Source of the DNA: Pullichristensenella sp963930055
GTDB taxonomy: Bacteria > Bacillota > Clostridia > Christensenellales > Aristaeellaceae
DNA: 64,000 bases
Assembly: GCA_963930055.1 (NCBI GenBank)
Contig: CAWVKS010000007.1
Coordinates: 124,001 to 188,000, forward strand
Reading direction: 5' to 3'
A model generated the notes under the pieces. The model saw only the letters and a list, made by a program, of their open reading frames with translations. It was not told the DNA's origin and did no database searches. The translations under genes were made by a program, and so were the position numbers. Numbering within the stretch: the stretch's first letter is position 1; the number at the start of each line of letters is the position of its first letter. Below are positions 25,716 to 34,247 of the stretch, one piece after another.

Positions 25716-28115
25716 TTTTTCCATTCCTTTCTCTGTTTCTTCCGCGGGCAGGTCGCCCGGGGTATGCTGACCGGCCTCCATGGCCGGGGCGGGCGGATCG
25801 ACGGCCCCGCTTTCGCGGCGCTTGAAGAAGCGCAGGCGCAGGGCGTTGGTGACCACGCAGACGGAACTCAGGCTCATCGCCGCCGAGCCGATCATCGGGC
25901 TCAGGCGGATGCCGAAGGCCGGGAAGAGCGCGCCGGCGGCCACGGGGATGCCGAGGACGTTGTAGAAGAACGCCCAGAAGAGGTTCATGTGGATATTGCG
26001 GATGGTGGCGCGGCTTAAGTCGATGGCCGTGGCCGCGTCCTCGAGGGAGTCCTTCATCAGCACGACGTCGGCGGAGTCGATGGCGATGTCCGTGCCCGCG
26101 CCGATGGCGATGCCGATGTCCGCGCGGGTGAGCGCCGGGGCGTCGTTGATGCCGTCGCCGACCATGGCCACCTTGTGGCCCTGCTCCTGCAAACGGCGGA
26201 TGACGGCTTCTTTCTGCGTGGGCAGCACGTCGGCGATGGCCTCGCCGATGTCCAGCTGTTTGCGGATGGCCTCGGCGGTCTTGCGGTTGTCGCCGGTGAG
26301 CATGACCACGTTGAGGCCCATCTCGCGGAAGCGACGGATGGCGGCGCGGCTGGTTTCGCGCACGGTGTCGGCCACGGCGATAACGCCGAGGATACGGCCC
26401 TCGCGGGCGAAGAGCAGCGGTGTCTTGCCCTCGCCGGCGAAACGCTCCATCTGCGCGCTCGCAGAGGTGGTATCGATGCCGTTTTCGGCAAGGAAGGCGG
26501 CGTTGCCGGCGAGGTAGGCCTTGCCGTTCAGCGTGGCCTGCACGCCGCGGCCGGAAGTGGCGCTGAAGGCCTCGGCCTTGGGCACGGCAAGGCGCTGCTG
26601 CCTGGCCTTTTCCACTACGGCCTCGGCCAGCGGGTGTTCGCTGCCGGCCTCGACCGCCGCGGCCTGGGCAAGAAAGTCGCTCTCGGCAAGGCCGGGCTCA
26701 AGCACGGCAATGTCCGTCACCGAGGGATGGCCGGAGGTGATGGTGCCGGTCTTGTCAAGCACGATGGTATCGACGTTGTGCAAATTCTCCAGCGCCTCGG
26801 CGCTCTTGATGAGTATGCCGAACTCAGCGGCCTTGCCGGTGCCGACCATGATGGCCACGGGCGTGGCCAGACCCAGCGCGCAGGGGCAGGAGATGACCAG
26901 CACGGAGATGGCGTTGGAGAGGGCGAACTCGAAGCCGTAGCCTGCGACCATCCAGACGATGGCGGTCACAAGCGCGATGCCCATGACCACGGGCACGAAC
27001 ACGCCGCTGACCTTGTCGGCGAGGCGGGCGATGGGCGCTTTGGAAGAACTGGCGTCGTCCACGAGACGGATGATCTGCGCGAGCGTGGTATCGTTGCCCA
27101 CGCGCGAGGCGCGGAAGCGGAAAGTGCCGTTTTTGTTGATGGTGGCGGAGATGACCGTGTCGCCAACATGCTTTTCCACGGGGATGCTCTCGCCGGTGAT
27201 GGCGGCCTGATCGACGTAGCCAAAGCCCTCGATGACCTCGCCGTCCACGGGGATGCTCTCGCCGGGCCTGATGACCACGACGTCGCCGGCGACCACCTGC
27301 TCGGCGGGCACGGTGACTTCCACGCCGTCGCGCACGACCACGGCGGTCTTGGGCGCGAGATCGACCAGCTTGCCCAGCGCGTCTGAAGTCTTTGATTTGG
27401 AGCGCGCCTCGAGGTACTTGCCGACGGTGACGAGCGTGAGGATCATCGCCGCGGACTCAAAGTAGAGGGCGTGGGCGTATTCGTGTACCACGGCCATGTC
27501 GCCGTGGCCAAAGCCGTAGGCCATGCGGTACATGGCGAAGATGCCATAGAGCAGCGAGGCGCTGGAGCCGACCGCCACCAGAGAATCCATGTTCGGCGCG
27601 CGGTGGGCGAGCGCCTTGAAGCCGACGATGTAGAACTTGCGGTTGATGAGGATGACCGGCACGGTGATGACCAGCTGCGTCAGCGCCGAGATGAGGGCGT
27701 TTTCCGTGCCGGTGAGGAAAGCGGGCATCGGCAGGCCCATCATGCCGCCCATGGCCACGTACATCAGCGGGATGAGCAGTATGATCGAGGAGATGAGGCG
27801 GCGCTTCATCGACGCCTGATCGTCCTCGGCGCGCTGCTGGCGCGACTGCCACTCCTCGCGGAAGCCGGAAGAGGCCTGCGCCTGCGCGCTCTGCGACGGG
27901 GCCTCGGCGTCGCTGGCGCCGTAGCCGATCTCCTGCACCGCCGCGCAGATGACGGGGGCGGTGAGCGCGCTTTCATCGTATTCGACCGTCATGCGGCCGG
28001 AGAGCAGGTTGACGTCCACATCCTTGACGCCTTCCAGCTTCTGCACGCGGCGGGTGACGTTGGCCTGACAGGCCGCGCACGTCATGCCGGTGACGTTGAA
28101 TTTCTGCGTTTTCAC
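25509..28115 (-). CDS. copA: Copper-exporting P1B-type ATPase with N- and C-terminal HMA domains
   Basis: Membrane pump of 868 residues. Residues 1-70 are a heavy-metal-associated domain (GMTCAACQ). The core has CPCALGLATPVAIMVGTG (metal-binding CPC), DKTGTIT (phosphorylated Asp), the HP motif GSEHPLAEA and GDGINDAPAL, all typical of Cu(I) ATPases. Unusually a second HMA domain follows the last membrane segment (GMMCAHCKAHVEKAL, about 805), like a fused CopZ chaperone. The start is GTG 28115 with AGGAGG upstream. It follows csoR by 10 nt. Confidence 0.95.
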   Translation of the reverse strand: MKTQKFNVTGMTCAACQANVTRRVQKLEGVKDVDVNLLSGRMTVEYDESALTAPVICAAVQEIGYGASDAEAPSQSAQAQASSGFREEWQSRQQRAEDDQASMKRRLISSIILLIPLMYVAMGGMMGLPMPAFLTGTENALISALTQLVITVPVILINRKFYIVGFKALAHRAPNMDSLVAVGSSASLLYGIFAMYRMAYGFGHGDMAVVHEYAHALYFESAAMILTLVTVGKYLEARSKSKTSDALGKLVDLAPKTAVVVRDGVEVTVPAEQVVAGDVVVIRPGESIPVDGEVIEGFGYVDQAAITGESIPVEKHVGDTVISATINKNGTFRFRASRVGNDTTLAQIIRLVDDASSSKAPIARLADKVSGVFVPVVMGIALVTAIVWMVAGYGFEFALSNAISVLVISCPCALGLATPVAIMVGTGKAAEFGILIKSAEALENLHNVDTIVLDKTGTITSGHPSVTDIAVLEPGLAESDFLAQAAAVEAGSEHPLAEAVVEKARQQRLAVPKAEAFSATSGRGVQATLNGKAYLAGNAAFLAENGIDTTSASAQMERFAGEGKTPLLFAREGRILGVIAVADTVRETSRAAIRRFREMGLNVVMLTGDNRKTAEAIRKQLDIGEAIADVLPTQKEAVIRRLQEQGHKVAMVGDGINDAPALTRADIGIAIGAGTDIAIDSADVVLMKDSLEDAATAIDLSRATIRNIHMNLFWAFFYNVLGIPVAAGALFPAFGIRLSPMIGSAAMSLSSVCVVTNALRLRFFKRRESGAVDPPAPAMEAGQHTPGDLPAEETEKGMEKMEKVLHVEGMMCAHCKAHVEKALLGVNGVTAAEADVENKRAVVQYTGEVSDEALVSAVKEAGYEAKMA

Positions 28116-28125
28116 GGTTTGCCTC

Positions 28126-28431
28126 CTATTTGAGCTTCTTCACCAGTTCGATGGCTTCATCGACAATGGCGGTATTGCCGTTTTGTATCTCCTCGACCAC
28201 GCAGGTCTCCATGTGGTCCTGAAGCATCACGTAGCCCAGCGCCTGCAGGGCGCTCTCCACCGCCGCCACCTGCATGAGGATGTCGCCGCAATAGCGGTCT
28301 TCCTCCACCATCTTCTTGATGCCGCCCAGTTGCCCGATCATGCGGTTGAGGCGGTTTGTGAGCTTTTTCTTCGCCTCTTCGCTGCGCGGCGTGTGCTTGT
28401 AGCGGCAGCAGGCCGGTTTCTGTTCCTGCAT
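28126..28431 (-). CDS. csoR: Copper-sensing repressor CsoR
   Basis: A 101-residue all-helical DUF156 repressor. The Cu(I) ligand set is present: Cys in DRYCGDILMQV, His and Cys in QDHMETCV (the C-H-C pattern of CsoR, not the RcnR/FrmR sets). An N-terminal CCRYKH extension could add metal contacts. It is first gene of the csoR-copA operon and very likely represses it through the two palindromes in the promoter. Confidence 0.94.
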   Translation of the reverse strand: MQEQKPACCRYKHTPRSEEAKKKLTNRLNRMIGQLGGIKKMVEEDRYCGDILMQVAAVESALQALGYVMLQDHMETCVVEEIQNGNTAIVDEAIELVKKLK

Positions 28432-28450
28432 CGGCGCTCGCTCCTTTCAT

Positions 28451-28511
28451 ATACCCCCATCCGGTATTTCTCCCCGTCGTTTATAATATACCCTTCGGGG
28501 GTATCTGTCAA
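28451..28511 (-). promoter_or_regulatory. csoR-copA promoter with two CsoR operator candidates
   Basis: Minus-strand TTGACA (28511-28506), 17-nt spacer, TATTAT (28488-28483). The spacer holds ATACCCCCGAAGGGTAT, a G/C-tract pseudo-palindrome typical of CsoR sites (28504-28488). A second similar site, ATACCGGATGGGGGTAT (28467-28451), lies between promoter and start codon. Copper would release the repressor. Confidence 0.85.
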
Positions 28512-28636
28512 TCGCTTCCCGCTAAATTTAACAGTTTTCAGGAACCAACTATGGGGCGAAGGCGACCACCTGTCGAAAAAGGCTGGCGCTCGCGGCGCGG
28601 GCGGTGTATACTGGAGGCGACGAGAGGGGGACGGCC

Positions 28637-29092
28637 ATGAACGTGGAAGTGCGCATCGACCCAAACTGCGCGGAGGCGCGCGCCGTGATTACCGCGCCGC
28701 GGATGACGGAAGAAGTTGAAGCGGCGCTGCGGCTGCTTGCGCGCGGGCCGGAGCGGAAATTGACCGGCTTTCGCGGCGGCGAGGCGGAACTGCTCGACCC
28801 GGCGGACATACTGCGCGTCTACGCCGGGGGCGGCAAGGTCTACGCGGCCACGGAGCGGGGCGAGTTCGAATTGCGCATGCGGCTGTACGAGGCGGAGCGG
28901 CGGCTGGAGGGCGGGGCGTTTGCGCGCATCTCCAACGCGGAACTTATCAACCTCGACCGCGTGCGCGCCTTCGACCTGCGGCTGACGGGCACCATCGTGG
29001 TGCGCTTCGCCGACGGCAGCATTACCTACGCGGCGCGGAGGTATGTGGCGGCGCTGAAAAAACGGCTGGGCATCGGAGGGGAGACGAAATGA
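28637..29092 (+). CDS. LytTR DNA-binding domain protein
   Basis: A 151-residue regulator. The C-terminal part (about 55-148) matches LytTR: DILRVYAGGGKVYAATERGE, FELRMRLYEAERRL, FARISNAELINLDRVRAF and RYVAALKKRLG. There is no receiver domain. Its stop overlaps the start of a DUF3021 membrane-protein gene (ATGA). LytTR-DUF3021 pairs are common in Firmicutes, where the membrane partner is thought to restrain the regulator. GAGGGGG precedes ATG 28637. Confidence 0.9.
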   Translation: MNVEVRIDPNCAEARAVITAPRMTEEVEAALRLLARGPERKLTGFRGGEAELLDPADILRVYAGGGKVYAATERGEFELRMRLYEAERRLEGGAFARISNAELINLDRVRAFDLRLTGTIVVRFADGSITYAARRYVAALKKRLGIGGETK

Positions 29093-29553
29093 AGAAGAAA
29101 GTGTTTCTGCTCTGCGGCGCGGGGGCGCTCTTTGGCGTGGCGCTGAGTACGATCATCGCCATCCCGATCTCATTGACCGTGGGCGACGGGCATTTTTACG
29201 CCGTCGTGCCGGAGCTGATCGCCGACTGCGGGAGCGAACTCAACGCCGTGATGCTGCAAACGGCGCTCTCCATGCTCTACGGCGCGGCCTGGGCGGGGGC
29301 GTCGCGCATCTGGCGGCGGGACGGCTGGAGCCTGACGAAGCAGACCGCGCTGCACCTGCTCGTCTGTTCCGCCGCCACCTTCCCCATCGCCTGGGCCTGC
29401 CGCTGGATGCGCCACGACGCGGCGGGGGTGGCGCTGTACTTCGGCATCTTCTTCGCCATCTACGCGCTGGTTTGGCTGGGGCAATACCTCGGCATCCGCC
29501 GCCGGCTACGGGAGGTAAACCGTGCGCTGGGGGCGCGGAGGGAACGGATATGA
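29089..29553 (+). CDS. DUF3021 family membrane protein
   Basis: A 154-residue protein with four hydrophobic segments (about 5-27, 45-65, 85-105, 113-135) and a basic C-terminus. The PISLTVGDGHFYAVVPEL loop and the gene position directly after a LytTR regulator support the DUF3021 assignment. It probably modulates the upstream regulator. Confidence 0.8.
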   Translation: MKKKVFLLCGAGALFGVALSTIIAIPISLTVGDGHFYAVVPELIADCGSELNAVMLQTALSMLYGAAWAGASRIWRRDGWSLTKQTALHLLVCSAATFPIAWACRWMRHDAAGVALYFGIFFAIYALVWLGQYLGIRRRLREVNRALGARRERI

Positions 29554-29557
29554 AAAA

Positions 29558-29593
29558 GCGCGGGCGGCTTCGGAGCCGTCCGCGCGGTTTTTT
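29558..29593. terminator. Terminator after the LytTR-DUF3021 pair
   Basis: Stem GCGCGG-CGGCT / AGCCG-CCGCGC with a 4-nt loop and TTTTTT on the plus strand. It may also end the rubrerythrin transcript on the minus strand. Confidence 0.9.
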
Positions 29594-29600
29594 ATAAGCG

Positions 29601-30776
29601 TCAGTAGTTCTCGGCGTTGATCTCGAAGTAGCTCTGCGGATGGGCGCAGGTGGGGCAGATCTCCGGGGCGGCGGTGCCGACGACGATGTGGCCGCAGTTG
29701 CGGCACTCCCAGACCTTGACCTCGCTCTTTTTGAACACCTCGGCGGTCTCCACATTGCGCAGGAGGGCGCGGTAGCGCTCCTCGTGGTGCTTTTCGATGG
29801 CGGCCACGAGGCGGAAGCGGGCGGCGAGCTCCGGGAAGCCCTCCTCTTCGGCAGTTTTGGCGAAGCCCTCGTACATATCCGTCCACTCGTAGTTCTCGCC
29901 CTCGGCGGCGTGGAGGAGATTCTGCGCCGTATCGCCGATGCCGCCCAGTTCCTTGAACCACATCTTGGCGTGTTCCTTCTCGTTCTCGGCTGTCTTGGCA
30001 AAGAGCGCGGCGATCTGCTCGTAGCCCTCTTTTTTGGCCACGGAGGCAAAGTAGGTGTACTTGTTGCGCGCCTGCGATTCGCCGGCGAAGGCGGCTTCGA
30101 GGTTCTTTTCCGTCTGCGTGCCGGCGTAGCGGTTGGTCTTGGCTTCCTCGACCAGCTCCAGTTTGTCGCCGGTGGCCTTACAGATGGGGCAGACGGGCGT
30201 TTCGCCCTCGGGAACGGAGAACACGTGGCCGCAGACTTTGCACTTATAGGTCTTCATGGGTTTCTCTCCTTTTTTCTTTTTATCATTGCAGGGGACGACT
30301 TCCATCAGTTTCCACACCGCGTCCAGCGGGAAGCCCGCCGCGGGCGGGGAGACTGCCCACGAGGCCAGCAGGTTGTGGGCGTTGCCGCTCTGGGGCAGCA
30401 TGTAGCCCGCTTCGCGGAGGATGTCCTCGCCGACGAGGCGCACGGACTTGGCCACGGCCTTGCAGAGGCGGTAAAGGCCGTCCTCCGCGGCTGTCTCCGC
30501 CGTTTGCAGGGCGATGTTTTCCTCTTCCGCCTTGCGTTCGGCGAGGGCGTTGGCCAGAGCGACGACGCTTTCTTCCTTTTTCTGCTGGGGCGGATAGTCC
30601 ACGGGCACCATGGAGATGGCCCCGCTGGGGCAGGCCCCGGCGCAGTCGCCGCAGCCCAGGCATTTGCCCGTGTCGATGACGCTGTTCTCCGTGTCCGTCG
30701 CTCCGGTGGGGCAGACGTAGAGGCAGAGGCAATCCTTGGTACACAGGCGCAGGTTGCGCACCGCCACGCGCTTCAT
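29601..30776 (-). CDS. Ferredoxin-domain protein fused in frame to reverse rubrerythrin
   Basis: One 391-residue reading frame. Residues 1-60 are a 4Fe-4S ferredoxin-like unit (LCTKDCLCLYVCP, CLGCGDCAGACPSG), followed by a helical segment (to about 160, with DILREAGYMLPQSGNAHNLL). From residue 174 a complete rubrerythrin follows: N-terminal rubredoxin site (CKVCGHVF, CPICKA), a diiron four-helix bundle (ESQARNKYTYFA, ENEKEHAKMWF, EKHHEERYRALL) and a C-terminal rubredoxin site (CRNCGHIV, CPTCAHP). Rubrerythrins reduce H2O2 or O2. No stop separates the halves. It overlaps the upstream rubredoxin-type gene by 4 nt. Confidence 0.85.
   Translation of the reverse strand: MKRVAVRNLRLCTKDCLCLYVCPTGATDTENSVIDTGKCLGCGDCAGACPSGAISMVPVDYPPQQKKEESVVALANALAERKAEEENIALQTAETAAEDGLYRLCKAVAKSVRLVGEDILREAGYMLPQSGNAHNLLASWAVSPPAAGFPLDAVWKLMEVVPCNDKKKKGEKPMKTYKCKVCGHVFSVPEGETPVCPICKATGDKLELVEEAKTNRYAGTQTEKNLEAAFAGESQARNKYTYFASVAKKEGYEQIAALFAKTAENEKEHAKMWFKELGGIGDTAQNLLHAAEGENYEWTDMYEGFAKTAEEEGFPELAARFRLVAAIEKHHEERYRALLRNVETAEVFKKSEVKVWECRNCGHIVVGTAAPEICPTCAHPQSYFEINAENY
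30257..30272 (-). promoter_or_regulatory. Internal ribosome binding site for stand-alone rubrerythrin
   Basis: GGAGAG lies 6 nt before an in-frame ATG at 30257 (protein start MKTYKCKVCGH). Initiation here would give a 218-residue free rubrerythrin in addition to the fusion. The well-formed site suggests two genes once separated by a stop. Confidence 0.6.
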
Positions 30777-31423
30777 GCGGAAGCCCTCCCTTCGATCTTC
30801 TCGAATTTCCACGCCGGGACTTTGCAGACCGGGCAGAGCCGGGGCGGTTCCTTGCCGACGTAGGCAAAACCGCAGACGGAGCAGACCCAGATGTCCGTAT
30901 CGCGCAGCATGGCCTCGCCCTCGCGCCGGTAGCGCTCGAGCAGCGTCTTGAGGATGGCGGTCACCTTTTCGCCCCACACGCAGATGCGCTGCGTGCCGCG
31001 GTCGCCCGCCTGGACGGCGGCGGCGTTGAGGGCGGGGTAGGCGGCAAGATCTTCGCTCATGCGGGAGGCGAGGGCGTCCACGCCCGTTTCCTCCGCGGCG
31101 GGCGCGGCGGCGGCGAACCAAGCGGCGATCTCGCGGAAGAGGGCGGCTTCTTCCTCCTTATACTGCTTTTCGCAGCCGCGGGCGAGGTTGGAACAGAGGA
31201 TGGAGAGCGCGCCGGGCGAGAGTTTTTGCATATCGCCATGCACCGGCGCGGGCGGGGCGACGGTCGGGGCGGGCGCGGCGCTCTTCGCCGCCGCTTCCGG
31301 GGCGAAGGCGGACCTGGCCGCGCCGCAGAGGGGGCATGTCCACGTTTCCGGCAGCGCGGCAAAGGGCTTGCCCTGCTTTGCCTCGTCGTAGACATAGCCG
31401 CAGATGGAGCAGACGTATCTCAT
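30773..31423 (-). CDS. Rubredoxin/rubrerythrin-like multi-domain iron protein
   Basis: A 216-residue protein. The N-terminal rubredoxin site (CSICGYVYDEAKQG, CPLCGA) is followed by an Ala/Pro-rich linker (about 45-65) and a helical region with LFREIAAWF and ILKTLLERY that resembles a shortened ferritin-like bundle. It ends with a second rubredoxin site (CSVCGFAYVGKEPP, CPVCKVPAWKF). It likely shuttles electrons for peroxide defence together with the downstream rubrerythrin and under PerR control. ATG 31423 follows GGGAGG at about 10 nt. Confidence 0.82.
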   Translation of the reverse strand: MRYVCSICGYVYDEAKQGKPFAALPETWTCPLCGAARSAFAPEAAAKSAAPAPTVAPPAPVHGDMQKLSPGALSILCSNLARGCEKQYKEEEAALFREIAAWFAAAAPAAEETGVDALASRMSEDLAAYPALNAAAVQAGDRGTQRICVWGEKVTAILKTLLERYRREGEAMLRDTDIWVCSVCGFAYVGKEPPRLCPVCKVPAWKFEKIEGRASA

Positions 31424-31484
31424 GCCATGACTTCCTCCCTTGGAATCGTTATCGCGGCGCGCCGCAAGCAAACGGCGCGTTGGT

Positions 31485-31865
31485 TCAGCGCTTGCCCTCC
31501 CCCTTCGCCTTTTGGCGGCATTCGGGGCAGAGATAGATGACCTTGAGGTCGTAGTAGAGGATCTCCTCGTCGGTCTGCGCCTGCAGGGCGGGCGTGAGGT
31601 CGGAAAAGCAGATGTCCGTGAGCCTGCCGCATCCGCTGCAGACGAGATGATCGTGCCGCGCGGCGCGGTCGTAGCGGTCGGGCGAGCCAGGCACGGACAC
31701 CCTGCGGATGAGCTTCAGACCCAAGAGCTTGTTGAGATTGTTGTAGACGGTGGCCAGAGAGACGGAGGGGCATTCTGCCCTGAGCTGTTTGTGGACTTCC
31801 TCGGCGGTCATATGGCTGTGCGAGGCGTTGACCAGTTCGTAGATGCGCCGTTCGTAATCGGTCAT
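31485..31865 (-). CDS. perR: Fur-family peroxide regulator, probably PerR
   Basis: A 126-residue winged-helix metalloregulator: HSHMTAEEVHKQL, SVSLATVYNNLNKL (recognition helix), RHDHLVCSGCGRLTDI and a C-terminal CPECR. The paired CXXC motifs hold structural zinc as in PerR and Fur. PerR rather than Fur is favoured by Per-box-like sites over its own promoter and by the rubrerythrin-type genes 62 nt downstream. ATG 31865 follows GGTGATC. Confidence 0.88.
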   Translation of the reverse strand: MTDYERRIYELVNASHSHMTAEEVHKQLRAECPSVSLATVYNNLNKLLGLKLIRRVSVPGSPDRYDRAARHDHLVCSGCGRLTDICFSDLTPALQAQTDEEILYYDLKVIYLCPECRQKAKGEGKR

Positions 31866-31879
31866 AGCGATCACCGCGA

Positions 31880-31927
31880 TTGGAATGATTCTAAAAATAT
31901 TATAACGATTCTAAAATGTTTTGTCAA
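31880..31927 (-). promoter_or_regulatory. perR promoter with two Per-box-like sites
   Basis: TTGACA (31927-31922), 17-nt spacer, TATAAT (31904-31899). TTAGAATCGTTATAA (31914-31900) matches 13 of 15 positions of the Per box TTATAATnATTATAA, and TTAGAATCATTCCAA (31894-31880) is a second weaker copy. Autoregulation and peroxide control of the operon are expected. Confidence 0.85.
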
Positions 31928-31941
31928 GCCATGGCACGCAA

Positions 31942-31970
31942 AAAGGCCCCCGGAATCTCCGGGAGCCTTT
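31942..31970 (-). terminator. Terminator after the PPi-type phosphofructokinase
   Basis: Stem AAAGGC-CCCGGA/TCCGGG-GCCTTT with TTTTTGCG on the minus strand. Confidence 0.85.
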
Positions 31971-31986
31971 GGGAGCGGTGCGAACC

Positions 31987-33234
31987 TTACGCCTCGGCCT
32001 TGACCTTCTTCAGGTGCACGAAGCGGGGCAGGCCGTCCTCGACGGTCATCTTGGTCTGGCCCTGAATGAGGGGCAGCGCGTAGTCGATGAAGCCGTCGGT
32101 GATGCCGTCGCCCTCGTTGTTGATCCACTGGCGCGGCACCTTCTTCTCGGTGTTGGCGACAATGCTCAGGTCGAAGAGCTTGACCTTGCAGGTGTACTTG
32201 CCGTCCACCATCTCGCGCTCGAAGCCGACCATCTTGTCGGTGATGCCGTTGACGGCGTTCTCCACGGCGGCCTTGCCGGCCATGAAGGACTCGTCGATGT
32301 CGGTCTGGGAGGCGCAATGCGCCGCGCAGCGCTGCAGCAGGGAAAGTTCGATGCCGCGCACCTTGGCGCCGGTGGCCTGCTTGACGTGGTTGGCGAGGAA
32401 GGCCGCCAGACCGCCCAGCTGCGCGTGGCCGAAGGAATCCTTGGCCATGTTCTTGTTGGCGTACTCGGCGATGAAGGTGCCGTCCTTGTCGTGGATGCCT
32501 TCGGAGACGGCGACGATGCAGTTCTTGTTCTGCTCGTAGATGTCCTTGACCTTCTTGGTGAAGTCGTCGAGGTCGAAATCCACTTCCGGCAGATAGATAA
32601 GGTCAGGGCCGCAGCCCTTGATGCCGGCCAGCGCGGCGGCGGCGGTCAGCCAGCCCGCGTGACGGCCCATGCACTCGATGATGGTGATCATGCCGGTATC
32701 GTAGACGTGCGCGTCGCAGTACACTTCCATGACGGAGGTGGCGATATACTTGGCGGCGGAGGCGAAGCCCGGGCAGTGGTCGGTGCCGGCCAGGTCGTTG
32801 TCGATGGTCTTGGGGATGCCCATCACGCGGCAGTCGTAGCCGTTCTTGAGCATATACTTGGAGATCTTGTTGCAGGTATCCATGGAATCGTTGCCGCCGT
32901 TATAGAAGAAATAGCGGACGTCGTACTTCTTGAAGATCTCGAGGATGCGCTTGTAGTCGGTATCGTCCTCATCGGGATCCTTGAGCTTGTAGCGGCAGGA
33001 GCCCAGCGCCGAGGAGGGCGTAAATTTCATCATTTCCAGTTCCTTGGGGTCTTCCTTGCCCATATCGATGAGGTCGTCGTCCAGCACGCCCTTGATGCCG
33101 TGGCGCGCGCCCAGCACCTTGGTGATGCAGTCGCTCTCCAGCGCGGTCTTGATCGCGCCGTAAGCGCTGGCGTTGATGACGGAGGTCGGGCCGCCGGACT
33201 GGCCGATGATGCAGGCACCCTTGAGCTGAGACAT
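31987..33234 (-). CDS. Pyrophosphate-type 6-phosphofructokinase
   Basis: A 415-residue PFK with GQSGGPTSVINAS (about 11), FFYNGGNDSMDT (about 108), GIPKTIDNDLAGTDHCPGF (about 136), MGRHAGWL (about 190) and GIELSLLQR. Asp in GGNDS and Lys in PKTIDND are the residue pair that defines PPi-dependent enzymes. The reaction is reversible, converting fructose 6-phosphate and PPi to fructose 1,6-bisphosphate and Pi. Together with the ATP-type enzyme at 17836-18909 it would allow PPi-saving glycolysis. GGAAGGA precedes ATG 33234. Confidence 0.93.
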   Translation of the reverse strand: MSQLKGACIIGQSGGPTSVINASAYGAIKTALESDCITKVLGARHGIKGVLDDDLIDMGKEDPKELEMMKFTPSSALGSCRYKLKDPDEDDTDYKRILEIFKKYDVRYFFYNGGNDSMDTCNKISKYMLKNGYDCRVMGIPKTIDNDLAGTDHCPGFASAAKYIATSVMEVYCDAHVYDTGMITIIECMGRHAGWLTAAAALAGIKGCGPDLIYLPEVDFDLDDFTKKVKDIYEQNKNCIVAVSEGIHDKDGTFIAEYANKNMAKDSFGHAQLGGLAAFLANHVKQATGAKVRGIELSLLQRCAAHCASQTDIDESFMAGKAAVENAVNGITDKMVGFEREMVDGKYTCKVKLFDLSIVANTEKKVPRQWINNEGDGITDGFIDYALPLIQGQTKMTVEDGLPRFVHLKKVKAEA

Positions 33235-33285
33235 AAGGATCCTTCCTTTCCAAACATGTCGGTGGGATATACCCGTGTATATAAA

Positions 33286-33314
33286 AATCTATCACAGTTT
33301 ACACGCATTGTCAA
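33286..33314 (-). promoter_or_regulatory. Promoter of the PPi-PFK gene
   Basis: TTGACA (33314-33309), 17-nt spacer, TAGATT (33291-33286). Confidence 0.65.
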
Positions 33315-33325
33315 ACGCGATGCGG

Positions 33326-34165
33326 TTAAGATTGCGCGGCTTTGCGCGTTCCTTCGACATCTATGACGACCACTTCGGGCGGGTTGAACACGCGCGGCAG
33401 GCGCGGGTTATAGGAAAGGCCGCGGCTGACGACGAGGGACGTCTCCCCCACCTCGTAAAGGCCGCCGGCGTACTGGGGGAACCAGCCCTGGTCGGGCGCG
33501 AAAAGGCCGTTGACCAGCAGAGGGACGCGCGCCTGCCCGCCGTGGGTGTGGCCGGAGAGCACGAGGTCGAAGGGATACTGGCGGTAGAGGTCGATGTAGT
33601 CCGGGCGATGGGCGAGGAGTATGTTGTAAGCGTCCGGGGAGAGGGCGGGAAAGGCGGCGGCAAGGGCGGCGGCGCATTCCTCCGCCGTGCGGTATTCGCG
33701 CAGGCCGCAGAGGTTCACCTGCCCCCAGGGGGTGTCCAGCGGCAGCACGCCGTCCTCCAGCACGGTTACGCCGTAACTCCTGATCGTCTCCAGCACGTTT
33801 TCAAAGTCCGGCCGCCAGCGGTCGTGGTTGCCGGAGACGTAGTAGGCGGGGACGCCGGCGCGGGAAAGGGCCTCGAAGAAGGACAGGGCGTTCTCAAGCG
33901 GCGCCACGTCGTCGACGATGTCGCCGCCCAGGAGGATGGCGTCCGGGCGCTGGTCGAGCACGAGGTCTAGAAGCTCGCGGTGGCCTTCGCCGTAAACGGC
34001 GCTGTGCAGGTCGGCGAGCAGAACGAGGCGCAATCGCGCGTCTTTGGTGAGCTTGTCCGTCTCCAGGCGGTAGGAGCGCAGCGTCAGGCCGCGCCAGAGG
34101 GCGCAGACGAGCAGCAGCGCGCAAAAGCAGATACAGAACAGGGCGATCCCCCAACCTCTTTTCAT
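33326..34165 (-). CDS. YkuE-like membrane-anchored metallophosphoesterase
   Basis: A 279-residue protein with one N-terminal membrane segment (residues 4-24) and a calcineurin-like phosphoesterase domain outside: LLADLHSAVYG (about 49), LGGDIVDD (about 77), VSGNHDRW (about 107), LLAHRP and LSGHTHGGQ (about 205). All metal ligands are present. Family members act on cell-surface phospho-esters such as UDP-diacylglucosamine or lipids; the substrate is unknown here. It is divergent from the collagen-like gene, with 82 bp between start codons. Confidence 0.88.
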   Translation of the reverse strand: MKRGWGIALFCICFCALLLVCALWRGLTLRSYRLETDKLTKDARLRLVLLADLHSAVYGEGHRELLDLVLDQRPDAILLGGDIVDDVAPLENALSFFEALSRAGVPAYYVSGNHDRWRPDFENVLETIRSYGVTVLEDGVLPLDTPWGQVNLCGLREYRTAEECAAALAAAFPALSPDAYNILLAHRPDYIDLYRQYPFDLVLSGHTHGGQARVPLLVNGLFAPDQGWFPQYAGGLYEVGETSLVVSRGLSYNPRLPRVFNPPEVVVIDVEGTRKAAQS

Positions 34166-34189
34166 GTTCTCCTCCTCAGGGCGCGCCGC

Positions 34190-34216
34190 ACTCCCCCCGA
34201 CGCGGCGGCATACGAT
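34190..34216 (+). promoter_or_regulatory. Sigma-K-like (sporulation) promoter of the collagen-like gene
   Basis: AC (34190-34191), 17-nt spacer, CATACGAT (34209-34216), which fits the sigma-K pattern AC-N16/17-CATAnnnT. Its -10 lies 32 nt before the ATG with the Shine-Dalgarno between. The motif is short, so chance occurrence cannot be excluded. No sigma-A promoter is seen in this gap. Confidence 0.5.
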
Positions 34217-34247
34217 GCAGGGAAGCAAGGATGATGAGGTGATGTCG

